Part shown: in pieces, positions 41,078 to 49,373 of the stretch | Position numbering within the stretch: position 1 is the first letter of the stretch | Layout of the letters: each line of letters starts with the position of its first letter | Assembly: GCF_900182705.1 (NCBI RefSeq) | Contig: NZ_FXTP01000016.1 | Span: forward strand, 54,110 to 118,109 | Length of the DNA stretch: 64,000 bases | DNA from: Gracilimonas mengyeensis | Lineage (GTDB): Bacteria > Bacteroidota > Rhodothermia > Balneolales > Balneolaceae | Reading direction: 5' to 3' | Notes under the pieces: model-generated | Database searches by the model: none | Told to the model about the DNA's origin: nothing | The model's input: only the letters and a program-made list of their open reading frames with translations | Translations under genes and position numbers: made by a program

Positions 41078-43486
41078 TTATTCCCAATAGACACGCCTAA
41101 TCTCCTCTCCATCAGATTCCAGGATAACGGCTTTATCCCGGCTGGTGAACAGTAATTCTGTACCACTTTTTCCAAGGCGATCCACTGCCTCCGGGTGCGG
41201 ATGCCGAAACTTGTTCCGTTCGGCCAGAGATACAATACTTAATTCAGGCGTTACACTTTCAAGGAACGCCGTTCCAGAACTGGTGCGGCTTCCATGGTGA
41301 CCTACTTTTAACACATCGGTATCCAATAGGTTTTTGTAAGCACCTAGCAACCGATGCTCCTGCGCTTCCCCTGCATCCCCGGTGAAAAGAAATTCCGACT
41401 CGCCGTAAATAATGTTTAAAACCACGGAATGCTCATTGGGATCATCACTATGAATAGCACCGTCCGGGCCCAAAACCAGCATAAGGAGCGCCGGGTCAAT
41501 TCCAAGTGTATCCCCTGCCGAAACCGACCTGAAAGGGATGTCATGCTCTTCAGCTTTCTCTATGGATGAGGTGTACAAATTGGAATCATAACTGAAGCCC
41601 GAATGGTAAATTACTCCAATCGGAACCTGTCCGATCAGCTCCAGAATTCCGCCAATATGGTCGGCGTGCGGATGACTGAGAATCACTGCATCCAGGCGCT
41701 CAATCCCGGCAGCTGTGAGATGCGGCAGAATTACAGACCAGCCGCTGTTATAACCGGGCGACCATACCCCCGCGTCAACCAAAACTGTTTTCCCTGATGG
41801 TGTTTCAACCAAAGCTGCATCACCCTGCCCCACATCAAAGTAAGTAACCCGGAGTGTAGCAGGTTGGCTTTGTTGAAGCAGGCTAAGAATCAACATCGTA
41901 CAGGCGATTCCCAGGCTGCCATTCATCAACTTCCAGCGCAGCGCCGGAATTTTTGAAGAAGCAATGGATAAAATCAAAAAAAGCCATAAACCAAACAGCC
42001 AATAACTGTGCAGGTATGCTGTAGTCCAGGCCCATTCCCTTGTGGCTGCCTGTTGTACAAATTCTACCATAGTGGATAAGAAAAACAAGGAAGGAAGGTT
42101 AAGTACATAACCAACCACTGGTAAGAACGCAGCAGCAATAACCGCTACTAATGATAATGGCACCACCACTCCAAGCAGCGGAATAAATAGAGCATTGGCC
42201 AGCGGGCTCACCAGCGATATCTCTCCAAAATAATATACCTGTAAAGGATACAGCCCAAACTGCACCACAAGGGAAACGATGGCTACCATCAGGGGCTTAC
42301 CATACCAGCGAATGCGTAGTGCATACGGTAGCTTGCTCTGAATCATCGGAAGCACCAACAGAATAATCAGTACGGCCGAAAAGGAAAGCTGAAACCCAAT
42401 ATTGAACAAATCCGCTGGGTTGATAATAAGTAACACGATGGCTGCTGCAGCCGTCAGATTTATCGAATCGTGGACTTTATGAAAGAGCTTGCCATAAGTC
42501 AGAAATCCAGCCATCACCGACGCACGCATAACCGACGCAGAAAAACCCGTGATGCCTGCATACAGAAACAGTAGACAAATCAAGAATCCAAGCCCAAGAT
42601 ATTTCCCGTACTTTCTCCTCCAGAACCAGGGAATAATGATCCAGAATGGCGCCACTATAAAACCTACATGCAGCCCTGAAACGGCCATGATATGCGACAA
42701 TCCCGCCCGGGCAAAAGCCTTTTTCGAATCACTGTCCAAATCTTGTTTGTAGCCGATAAGCAGGGCTTTGGCAATATCGGCGGTTTTAAGGCTAAAGTTT
42801 TGTTCCACCAGTTCCAGGGCTTGCTCCCGCCACCATAGCCAGGTCCACTTATCGTTGGTGTTTGGGGTGATATTCAGGAGACGATCAAGCCGGATTTGTG
42901 TATGGATACCCTGAGAAGCGAGATATTTACGGTAGTCAAAGCTCAATGGATTTCTTTTACCAGAAACAGGGATGTTGGTCCCCATTAAATTGACTTCATC
43001 TCCCAAAGTTGCTTTCTGATCAGCATTTTCGGCCAATATTCTTGCTTTATAACTATAGGTAGAAACAACCTGCCCGAATGTAGTTTCTTCAACTTGAAGG
43101 TCCCATCGTATTTTACCTGCTGTTGTTTGGGAAATGGATACGATCTTCCCTTTTATTCTCACTTCCTCCCAATCCGAAACCTGCAAAAGCCGGACGATTG
43201 CCGGAACTTCTTTGGTGGCATGAATGGCAATTCGCATTACCCCAAAACAAACAATGAGAACCATAAAGAAAAGGTTGGCAACAAATGTCCATTGCTGGCT
43301 AATTCTTTTATGACCATACCATTCTACCAAAATCAGTAGAGATAAAATGACAACGAAAATAGCTACCGTTTCAAAAAGTTTAGTTTGAAAATAGCTATGC
43401 CACAATATCCCCGCAATGAGCAATAAGGCAATCCTGACGGCAGGATATCGGCTGAATGGAAATTGATATGTGCCCCGGCTCTCCAT
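41078..43486 (-). CDS. comEC: ComEC/Rec2 family DNA uptake channel
   Basis: An 802-aa protein. The N-terminal part (helices and OB-like DUF4131 region, about 1-220) leads to the Competence domain of about ten helices with I-M-A-V-S-G-L-H-V-G-F near residue 275. A C-terminal metallo-beta-lactamase-like domain (about 555-795) has F-D-V-G-Q-G-D-A-A-L-V, S-H-P-H-A-D-H-I-G-G, and K-V-G-H-H-G-S-R. The protein should carry single-stranded DNA into the cytoplasm in natural transformation. The intact H-x-H-x-D-H site suggests nuclease activity of the lactamase part. Standing alone without comEA/comF nearby is normal. Confidence 0.94.
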   Translation of the reverse strand: MESRGTYQFPFSRYPAVRIALLLIAGILWHSYFQTKLFETVAIFVVILSLLILVEWYGHKRISQQWTFVANLFFMVLIVCFGVMRIAIHATKEVPAIVRLLQVSDWEEVRIKGKIVSISQTTAGKIRWDLQVEETTFGQVVSTYSYKARILAENADQKATLGDEVNLMGTNIPVSGKRNPLSFDYRKYLASQGIHTQIRLDRLLNITPNTNDKWTWLWWREQALELVEQNFSLKTADIAKALLIGYKQDLDSDSKKAFARAGLSHIMAVSGLHVGFIVAPFWIIIPWFWRRKYGKYLGLGFLICLLFLYAGITGFSASVMRASVMAGFLTYGKLFHKVHDSINLTAAAAIVLLIINPADLFNIGFQLSFSAVLIILLVLPMIQSKLPYALRIRWYGKPLMVAIVSLVVQFGLYPLQVYYFGEISLVSPLANALFIPLLGVVVPLSLVAVIAAAFLPVVGYVLNLPSLFFLSTMVEFVQQAATREWAWTTAYLHSYWLFGLWLFLILSIASSKIPALRWKLMNGSLGIACTMLILSLLQQSQPATLRVTYFDVGQGDAALVETPSGKTVLVDAGVWSPGYNSGWSVILPHLTAAGIERLDAVILSHPHADHIGGILELIGQVPIGVIYHSGFSYDSNLYTSSIEKAEEHDIPFRSVSAGDTLGIDPALLMLVLGPDGAIHSDDPNEHSVVLNIIYGESEFLFTGDAGEAQEHRLLGAYKNLLDTDVLKVGHHGSRTSSGTAFLESVTPELSIVSLAERNKFRHPHPEAVDRLGKSGTELLFTSRDKAVILESDGEEIRRVYWE

Positions 43487-43573
43487 ATAGGTAAGAGCTG
43501 TGAGAGAGGGATTCCTTACAAAATTATTTTAGAAATTTTAGTAGAGGCAAGGATAGGCCTTGCATGGCTTTTG

Positions 43574-43596
43574 CTTCTGAAGTACAACTTCAAAAG
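43574..43596. repeat. 23-bp palindrome, family A, copy 3
   Basis: CTTCTGAAGT-ACA-ACTTCAAAAG, one mismatch from a perfect stem, followed by ATC as in copy 2. Confidence 0.88.
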
Positions 43597-43630
43597 ATCA
43601 CGAAAGAAACCGTGACTTACTCAGCTTCAA

Positions 43631-43703
43631 CTTTTAAGTCACCGCTCCGCAAGCAATTATCTTTTCTTTATGCTTTCTTGACTCGCTAAAGACTTAAAAG
43701 ATC
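43631..43703. repeat. Repeat E, copy 2
   Basis: Starts CTTTTAAGTCACCGCTCCGC, ends TCGCTAAAGACTTAAAAGATCT; same plan and length as 39183-39252. A short relative lies at about 27470-27497 in reverse orientation. Confidence 0.7.
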
Positions 43704-43736
43704 TGTGGAATTTGAACTCTTTAACTGTGCCAGCAA

Positions 43737-43766
43737 TAAAAAAGCCCCTGACGCTAATCAGGGGCC
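43737..43766 (-). terminator. Rho-independent terminator after the sugar dehydrogenase gene
   Basis: GCCCCTGA (43744-43751) pairs with TCAGGGGC (43758-43765); read leftward, the stem is followed by a T-run. It begins 32 bp after the stop. Confidence 0.92.
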
Positions 43767-43797
43767 AAATCTTCAATTTGTAATCAGTAATTCGAAA

Positions 43798-44952
43798 TTA
43801 TTCTGTACTGGGTACCAGTCGGTATATGCCATCGCCTTCGGCGCTAAAATAGATGTAACCGTCGGGGCCTTGTTCAATTGCACGCAGGCGGCCGGCACCT
43901 TCTACCAGTTTTTCTTCGCCTACCACTTCATCCCCTTCAATCTCCAAATGCGCGATATATGCGAATTTCAGCGAGCCAATCAGCAGATCACCTTCCCAAC
44001 CTGGATATTTATCGCTGGTGATAAAAGCCATTCCTGAGGGTGCAATAGAAGGATCCCAATAATGAATGGGCTGTTTCATGCCGGCTTTGGCAGTGTCTTC
44101 AGTGAACACGGTGCCATCGTAGTTAATGCCATAGCTGATTTCAGGCCAGCCATAGTTTGCACCGGCTTCATGGATATTCACCTCATCGCCACCACGCGGT
44201 CCGTGCTCATGCGACCATACTACCCCGGTTTCAGGATGTACAGCCATCCCCTGAGGATTGCGATGCCCGTAAGAATAGACAGCATCGATTCCTTCTTCAC
44301 CAACAAATGGATTGTCTTCGGGGATACTGCCGTCGTCGTTTAGTCGATACACTTTACCACCGTCGCGGGTAATATCCTGAGGATTTACGTCGCGGTTGCC
44401 CCGGTCTCCCACTGAAAAATACAGGTAGCCCTCATCATCAAACACAATGCGACTGCCATAATGCTGCCCCCGTGTAGAATTTGGGGTAGCTTTATAAATA
44501 CGCTCGGTATCAACAAGGCTATTTCCTTCAAGCTTGCTACGAATAATAGCGGTATTACTACCATCACCTTCACCGGCACTTGAGGAGTAGGAGAAATAAA
44601 TCCAGCCGTTTTCCTCATAATTGGGATGCAGCTCGATATCGAGAAAACCACCCTGACCATTTACATCCAGATCTGAAGGAATTCCCTCGGTGATTTCAGC
44701 CACAATTTCTCCATCACTGATATGATATATCGACCCGCTTTTCTCGGTTACGAGTAGATCACCGTTGGGTAAAAAAGCCATTCCCCAACCGATCGTAATA
44801 CCTGATACAACCCGCTCCGCTTCCACAGAAATATCGGTATCGGGTTCAGACTGTTGGGCTGTGGCCTCTTTGCCTTCACCGCTACAAGCAGCTACTATTA
44901 AAGCCAGTGCAGCCAACGGCCACATTTTAAATGTTCGTTTACTAAATGTCAT
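43798..44952 (-). CDS. PQQ-dependent sugar dehydrogenase (Gdh-B type) lipoprotein
   Basis: A 384-aa beta-propeller protein. Lipobox A-A-C near residue 23 marks it as a lipoprotein. Propeller motifs are W-G-M-A-F-L-P-N-G-D-L-L-V-T-E, G-L-D or G-F-L-D-I-E-L-H-P-x-Y (here G-G-F-L-D-I), S-R-I-V-F-D, N-P-Q-G-M-A and H-E-H-G-P-R-G-G-D-E. The H-G-P-R-G-G-D-E block is the PQQ site of the soluble glucose/aldose sugar dehydrogenase family. It would oxidise sugars in the periplasm. PQQ synthesis genes are not in the window, so cofactor source is open. A thioredoxin-like gene lies 19 bp upstream. Confidence 0.92.
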   Translation of the reverse strand: MTFSKRTFKMWPLAALALIVAACSGEGKEATAQQSEPDTDISVEAERVVSGITIGWGMAFLPNGDLLVTEKSGSIYHISDGEIVAEITEGIPSDLDVNGQGGFLDIELHPNYEENGWIYFSYSSSAGEGDGSNTAIIRSKLEGNSLVDTERIYKATPNSTRGQHYGSRIVFDDEGYLYFSVGDRGNRDVNPQDITRDGGKVYRLNDDGSIPEDNPFVGEEGIDAVYSYGHRNPQGMAVHPETGVVWSHEHGPRGGDEVNIHEAGANYGWPEISYGINYDGTVFTEDTAKAGMKQPIHYWDPSIAPSGMAFITSDKYPGWEGDLLIGSLKFAYIAHLEIEGDEVVGEEKLVEGAGRLRAIEQGPDGYIYFSAEGDGIYRLVPSTE

Positions 44953-44971
44953 CGTAGTTCCCTTATTTATT

Positions 44972-45430
44972 TTATTGATATAGAAAGTTTCTAAAGTCGT
45001 CCACGCCCATATAACCCGTTTTTTTCCTCACAACGTTTCCTTCTGCATCCAGTATCAGTGAGGTAGGAAATACATAAGCCCCTTTGCTTTGTGCAAAAGT
45101 ACGGGCACTCATTTCTTCCCCCTTAAAAGTGATCATTTCCTCAGAATTACCATCCAACCGGACCGGTATATAATTGGCATCTAATACTTTACGTACGGTA
45201 GAGTCAGGAAATACCTCTCGATCCATTGCGCGACAGTATTTACAGCCAATTTCAAAAACATCCACAAAAATTAATTTATCAGAGGTAGCGGCCTGCTCTC
45301 GGGCTTCTTCAAGAGGTACCCAATCTGGCGAATTATCGTTAGTTTTTGGTTGTACATTGGTAAGAGACCGATATACAAAAAACCCTAAAAAGAGGGCAAT
45401 AACTACAATAATGATGGATTTCTTAGACAT
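44972..45430 (-). CDS. Membrane-anchored thioredoxin-fold protein
   Basis: I use the ATG at 45430 rather than TTG 45457. It gives a 152-aa protein starting M-S-K-K and a single membrane helix (about residues 4-22) followed by a periplasmic thioredoxin fold. The active site is E-I-G-C-K-Y-C-R-A-M-D, near residues 60-70; the C-x-x-C is intact, and the V-F-P-T-S-L-I-L-D cis-proline strand is present. This is the Thioredoxin_7/thiol-disulfide type. Being 19 bp before the sugar-dehydrogenase gene and on the same strand suggests cotranscription, perhaps coincidental in function. Confidence 0.88.
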   Translation of the reverse strand: MSKKSIIIVVIALFLGFFVYRSLTNVQPKTNDNSPDWVPLEEAREQAATSDKLIFVDVFEIGCKYCRAMDREVFPDSTVRKVLDANYIPVRLDGNSEEMITFKGEEMSARTFAQSKGAYVFPTSLILDAEGNVVRKKTGYMGVDDFRNFLYQ

Positions 45431-45626
45431 AGCAGATTTTGGTTTTTGTTGACTCAAAAAATACTAAAACTTGCGCACTTCTTTTCTCAAACAAATTTAA
45501 AACAGGTTAAATTTCTGCCGATAACAGTCAAGAAGCCGAAGTATGCCTGTTAAAGAGTACAGACTTTTTATAGTCTGATTCTAATAATACCTTCCCGGTT
45601 ACGTCTTTTAAAAAACCAACCCATAC

Positions 45627-47114
45627 ATGCATTCTGTAAGAATCAGCCATCTTTACTCCGATTTAAAGCAATCTATTTCAAATCTTAAGAAAGATCCTGC
45701 GCCAGTACTACAGTCCAGAGATATTGTAGAACAAGCCTTAGCAAAACAGGAAGCTTTCTATGGCATCAATACGGGCTTTGGGGCATTGGCAACCAAACGC
45801 ATAGAAGGCCATCAACTAAAACAGCTGCAGCGCAACCTGATTCTTTCCCACTCGGTAGGTACCGGAGACCTGGTTTCCAAAGAGATTTCCCGGCTGATGT
45901 TACAGCTAAAAATCCACGCGCTTGGGTTGGGCTACTCTGGCATCTCCAAAGAAACCTTCGACCGCCTGATTTATTTTACAGAGTATGACCTGATACCCGT
46001 AATACCCGAAAAGGGAAGCGTTGGTGCCTCGGGAGATTTGGCACCGCTGGCCCACATGTCGCTGCCGTTACTTGGTTTTGGGTCTTTCTGGAATAAAGAA
46101 GGAACAGACACCATCCCCGCAAAACAAGTCCTGGAGAAGCATCAGCTCGAGCCTTTGGAATTACAGGCAAAAGATGGACTCTCCCTCATCAACGGGACGC
46201 AATTGATGAGCGGATATGGTGCCTATGTGCTAAACAAAACGCAGCACCTGTTAAAGGTGGCTGATTTGATTGGAGCCATGAGCCTGGAAGCCTTGCAAGG
46301 CAGTATTAAGCCCTTTGATGAACGTATTCACAAAATACGTCCACATGCAGGGCAACAAGTAGTAGCAGCCAACATTCGGGAATTGCTTAAAGACAGTGAA
46401 ATTCTGGAATCGCATCGTAACTGTGGCAAAGTGCAGGACCCATATTCGCTGCGATGTATTCCTCAGGTACATGGAGCCAGTCGTGACGCTATTGCCCATT
46501 GTGTGCAAACGGTGGAAACTGAAATAAACTCCGTTACCGATAACCCATTGGTTTTTCCAAATGGAGATATTATCAGTGGCGGCAACTTCCACGGGCAGCC
46601 CCTGGCCTTGGCAATGGATTACGCTGCCATTGCTGTGGCTGAACTTGCGTCCATTTCGGAGCGGCGCACGTATTTATTGCTGGAAGGCCATGACGGTTTG
46701 CCCAAACTACTGATGGAAGAAACGGGTATCAATTCCGGTTTTATGATTCCACAGTACACTGCCGCTTCCCTGGTCTCTGAAAATAAGGTGCTTTGCCATC
46801 CCTCTTCCGTTGATTCTATCCCAACCAGCATGGGACAAGAAGATCATGTAAGTATGGGTAGTATCGGGGCACTGAAATTATTGGATGTATATGAAAATGT
46901 AGAACAGGTTTTAGCCATTGAACTGTTTACAGCGGCCCAGGCGCTCGACTTCCGCAAACCATTAAAACCGGGCAAGGGTGTAGAGCGCAGCCATCAATTT
47001 ATCCGAGAGCATATACCCCATGCGCAGGAAGATCATTTTTTCAAAGATGAAATCAACCTGGCTGTAAGCTTGCTCACCCATCCAGACCTTCTTAAAGAAC
47101 TTTCACTCAAGTAA
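45627..47114 (+). CDS. hutH: Histidine ammonia-lyase
   Basis: A 495-aa enzyme that turns L-histidine into urocanate and ammonia. The MIO cofactor triad Ala134-Ser135-Gly136 is in G-S-V-G-A-S-G-D-L-A-P-L-A-H. N-T-G-F-G near residue 45, N-G-T-Q near 190 and the Q-D-x-Y-S-L-R-C-x-P-Q-V-H-G block are canonical. The catalytic tyrosine at Y-G-I-N-T-G-F-G is present. No hutU, hutI or hutG lies beside it. The cyclase gene starts 4 bp after the stop, so the two form an operon. An aromatic-amino-acid lyase identity is less likely. Confidence 0.92.
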   Translation: MHSVRISHLYSDLKQSISNLKKDPAPVLQSRDIVEQALAKQEAFYGINTGFGALATKRIEGHQLKQLQRNLILSHSVGTGDLVSKEISRLMLQLKIHALGLGYSGISKETFDRLIYFTEYDLIPVIPEKGSVGASGDLAPLAHMSLPLLGFGSFWNKEGTDTIPAKQVLEKHQLEPLELQAKDGLSLINGTQLMSGYGAYVLNKTQHLLKVADLIGAMSLEALQGSIKPFDERIHKIRPHAGQQVVAANIRELLKDSEILESHRNCGKVQDPYSLRCIPQVHGASRDAIAHCVQTVETEINSVTDNPLVFPNGDIISGGNFHGQPLALAMDYAAIAVAELASISERRTYLLLEGHDGLPKLLMEETGINSGFMIPQYTAASLVSENKVLCHPSSVDSIPTSMGQEDHVSMGSIGALKLLDVYENVEQVLAIELFTAAQALDFRKPLKPGKGVERSHQFIREHIPHAQEDHFFKDEINLAVSLLTHPDLLKELSLK

Positions 47115-47118
47115 ACCT

Positions 47119-47706
47119 ATGAACGCACAAAACCCTGTAAAAAAAGAAGGAACGGTCCTTTTTTGTGATATCCGAAATTTCACTTTCCTTTTTGATCAGC
47201 GAGATCCATTTGAAGCCGTTGAGTTTGCCAACAACGTACTTGCCGTACTTGGCGAAGTTGTGGAAAATCATCAGGGCGTAGTAGATCGTTTTACCGGAGA
47301 TGGGTTCATGGCCCATTTTGGATTTGATAAGCTGCTACCGGATCACCCCGAAAAAGCTTGTAAAACCGCCATCGCCATCCGCAAAAAACTAAATGAAATA
47401 AATACAAAACGATATCTTAATGTAGAAACAGTACTGGCGGCGGGCTTGGGTTTACATACCGGCGAAGCAGCCTACTGCAAAATTGAAACCAATCAGCTGG
47501 AGCAAACTACTGTGTTGGGCGATACTGTAAATACGGCCGCCCGCATAGAAGAATTAACCAAACATTTTGTGGTTGACGTACTGGTTTCTGAAGCAAGTTA
47601 TCAATTATTAAAGGAGAATTTTAAATTTCAGAAGATGCCGGAAAGGGAAATAAAAGGAAAAGACCATCCCATTAGCACCTACTGGCTTCTTCCTATTAAT
47701 CTGTAA
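47119..47706 (+). CDS. Stand-alone class III nucleotide cyclase domain protein
   Basis: A 195-aa soluble cyclase. The metal-binding aspartates are in V-L-F-C-D-I-R-N-F and R-F-T-G-D-G-F-M-A, and the transition-state N-x-x-x-R in G-D-T-V-N-T-A-A-R is kept. The residue that reads the purine, normally Lys in K-F-x-G-D of adenylate cyclases, is Arg here (D-R-F-T-G-D), so substrate preference is unclear. No sensor domain or membrane helix is present. It lies 4 bp after hutH and 16 bp before a small unknown gene. Likely cytoplasmic homodimer. Confidence 0.87.
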   Translation: MNAQNPVKKEGTVLFCDIRNFTFLFDQRDPFEAVEFANNVLAVLGEVVENHQGVVDRFTGDGFMAHFGFDKLLPDHPEKACKTAIAIRKKLNEINTKRYLNVETVLAAGLGLHTGEAAYCKIETNQLEQTTVLGDTVNTAARIEELTKHFVVDVLVSEASYQLLKENFKFQKMPEREIKGKDHPISTYWLLPINL

Positions 47707-47722
47707 TTATCAGCCTATTGTT

Positions 47723-48040
47723 ATGCAAATTACCGTCAAAGATGGAGTCCAAATTAGTAACGAAGCCGCCGAAGAGCTCCGAAAACATGCGGATATGATT
47801 GAGTGCCAGTGCCCCAATAAACTGCTGGATATTTTAGAACAGGTCCGTGAATTTACCGATTATACGGAAGGATGTATTGAAAAATACCCCGAGGACCGCG
47901 AAACACACCGGTGGCTAAAATCATCCGCCATGAACCTCGATCAGCTTTTATCCACAACCCTTATCCAGCTTGCCCGCTTTGAAGGATTCATCAACGAAGA
48001 CAACGAAATTGTGGATCGCGATAAAAACGGCGACTCCTGA
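47723..48040 (+). CDS. Conserved hypothetical protein, 105 aa
   Basis: An acidic, mostly helical protein with I-E-C-Q-C-P-N-K-L-L-D-I-L, then F-T-D-Y-T-E-G-C-I-E-K-Y-P-E-D-R-E-T-H-R-W-L and a helix leading to an acidic tail. I do not recognise the family. The C-x-C-P motif and a further Cys may bind metal. Its place 16 bp after the cyclase gene and 32 bp before DUF456 on one strand suggests an operon running from hutH. The C-x-C-P segment resembles one placed after heme- or DNA-binding domains in MerR-like proteins, but no such domain is here. Confidence 0.75.
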   Translation: MQITVKDGVQISNEAAEELRKHADMIECQCPNKLLDILEQVREFTDYTEGCIEKYPEDRETHRWLKSSAMNLDQLLSTTLIQLARFEGFINEDNEIVDRDKNGDS

Positions 48041-48072
48041 AACTTTGAATAGCTGAACACGTGTAGGCACCT

Positions 48073-48543
48073 ATGGAACTTATCTGGATTATACTTGGAG
48101 CCTTACTCATTTTCATCGGCATTGCGGGTGCCCTTTTACCTGTAATGCCCGGCCTGCCGTTTAGCTATCTTGGGCTTATCATCCTTCAAATCGTACATCA
48201 GCCTTTTAGTGTGTTATTTATGCTGGTGTGGGCAATTATAGTGGTAGTAGTTTCATTTGTACTTGATAACGCTATACCCGCATGGAGTACTAAAAAATTT
48301 GGGGGTTCCCCCTACGGCGTTACCGGCAGTATTGTTGGGTTGATTGCCGGACTGTTCTTTCCCCCGCTCGGATTTATTGTAGGTCCGCTGGCAGGTGCTT
48401 TTGTCGGAGAGATGATAGCCGGCAATAAATCAGACCGCGCCCTCAAATCAGCTTTTGGCGCGTTTGTAGGATTTTTATTTGCCACCGGTTTAAAAGTGAT
48501 GGCCGCAGGAATGATGGCCTGGTATTACTTCTCCAATATTTAA
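48073..48543 (+). CDS. DUF456 domain membrane protein
   Basis: A 156-aa protein with four to five helices. Family marks are G-A-L-L-P-V-M-P-G-L-P near residues 19-29 and the glycine-rich F-F-P-P-L-G-F-I-V-G-P-L-A-G-A-F-V-G-E block, as in DUF456. The function is unknown; the Gly-zipper pattern is like that in small integral membrane proteins of lipid or ion type. It is the last gene of the hutH row. Confidence 0.9.
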   Translation: MELIWIILGALLIFIGIAGALLPVMPGLPFSYLGLIILQIVHQPFSVLFMLVWAIIVVVVSFVLDNAIPAWSTKKFGGSPYGVTGSIVGLIAGLFFPPLGFIVGPLAGAFVGEMIAGNKSDRALKSAFGAFVGFLFATGLKVMAAGMMAWYYFSNI

Positions 48544-48664
48544 TTTCACCTAAATTTGAGGTAAGAAGACGTTTTTAAATAATCCAGACGTTCATTTCGC
48601 AGCTTTGATTTGAAATTTACTTGCCTTTCAGTATCAAGCATTTACTTTTACTGACATAAATTAG

Positions 48665-48684
48665 ATCCCTGCCTGCGCAGGGAT
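48665..48684. repeat. Short hairpin in the gap before the plug lipoprotein
   Basis: ATCCCTGC-CTGC-GCAGGGAT, a perfect 8-bp stem. The strand that could use it as a terminator is unclear, since no T-run adjoins. Confidence 0.75.
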
Positions 48685-48746
48685 GACTCTTAGGTCTCTG
48701 ATTTCTAAATATTTATTCTTTTCTCGATAGCTGGATTACTCGATAT

Positions 48747-49202
48747 CTAATCAAACTTTGAGGTAATCACGATGGCCCCATTAGCGCCGCGTGCACCATA
48801 GATTCCCGCCTCAGCTCCCTTCAGCACCTCAATTTTAGCAATCGGATGTGCATTCACCATATTGTAAAGCTGGCTATAGCTGATGTTCATGATCTGCCCA
48901 TCTACTACAAACAACGGAGTGGTATCTGCATTAAAAGAACTTACGCCAGCGTTACGAATTCTTACCGTTGCATAGGGCCCGTCGCCGTTAACCCTTACAC
49001 CGGCTATACGTCTCAGATGTGTGGTTAAATCAATACTTCGGTCTACATTTTCTACCGCCGAGGGATTGAAAGATTTGTCAGTGGTACGTGTTCCGGTATT
49101 CGTCTTATTTGTTGAGGAGCAAGCCGCAATGGCAATCATAAAAAGAATAGCAGACCCCAGTATACCAACTCTTGATAGTGTACTCGTATTAATCGTTTTC
49201 AT
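48747..49202 (-). CDS. Stand-alone TonB-plug domain lipoprotein
   Basis: A 151-aa protein. The signal peptide ends with lipobox I-A-A-C near residue 28. The rest is a single TonB-dependent receptor plug domain: D-L-T-T-H-L-R-R-I-A-G-V-R-V, V-R-I-R-N, P-L-F-V-V-D-G-Q-I, I-A-K-I-E-V-L-K-G-A-E-A-G-I-Y-G-A-R-G-A-N-G-A-I-V-I-T. A receptor would continue with a 22-strand barrel of 500 or more residues, but here the frame stops right after the plug. The clean lipobox and the tidy stop favour a real single-domain protein over a fragment. Role unknown. Confidence 0.88.
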   Translation of the reverse strand: MKTINTSTLSRVGILGSAILFMIAIAACSSTNKTNTGTRTTDKSFNPSAVENVDRSIDLTTHLRRIAGVRVNGDGPYATVRIRNAGVSSFNADTTPLFVVDGQIMNISYSQLYNMVNAHPIAKIEVLKGAEAGIYGARGANGAIVITSKFD

Positions 49203-49317
49203 AACTCTTGGATTTTGTGAAGCCTTATATAAATATAATAGAAGTTGATCAGAATTGATGCAGTTTATTCGAACCTCTCTTCTTTTTTCTAATTAATTTC
49301 GCTTCATTTTTATACTT

Positions 49318-49352
49318 ACAAAAAAAACCGGCTCACTTTCGCAAGCCGGTTT
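49318..49352 (-). terminator. Rho-independent terminator after the S9 peptidase gene
   Basis: AAACCGGCT (49325-49333) pairs with AGCCGGTTT (49344-49352), then a T-run leftward. It follows the peptidase stop by 22 bp. Confidence 0.92.
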
Positions 49353-49373
49353 AATAACGTGAATGATCAGATA

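Larger units (their letters stand above)
43487..43797. other. Intergenic region with repeats A and E and a terminator
   Basis: About 310 bp between comEC and the sugar-dehydrogenase gene. It contains family A copy 3, repeat E copy 2 and a terminator for the dehydrogenase. An AGGCAAGGATAGGCCTTGC-like palindrome lies at about 43549-43564. Confidence 0.7.
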
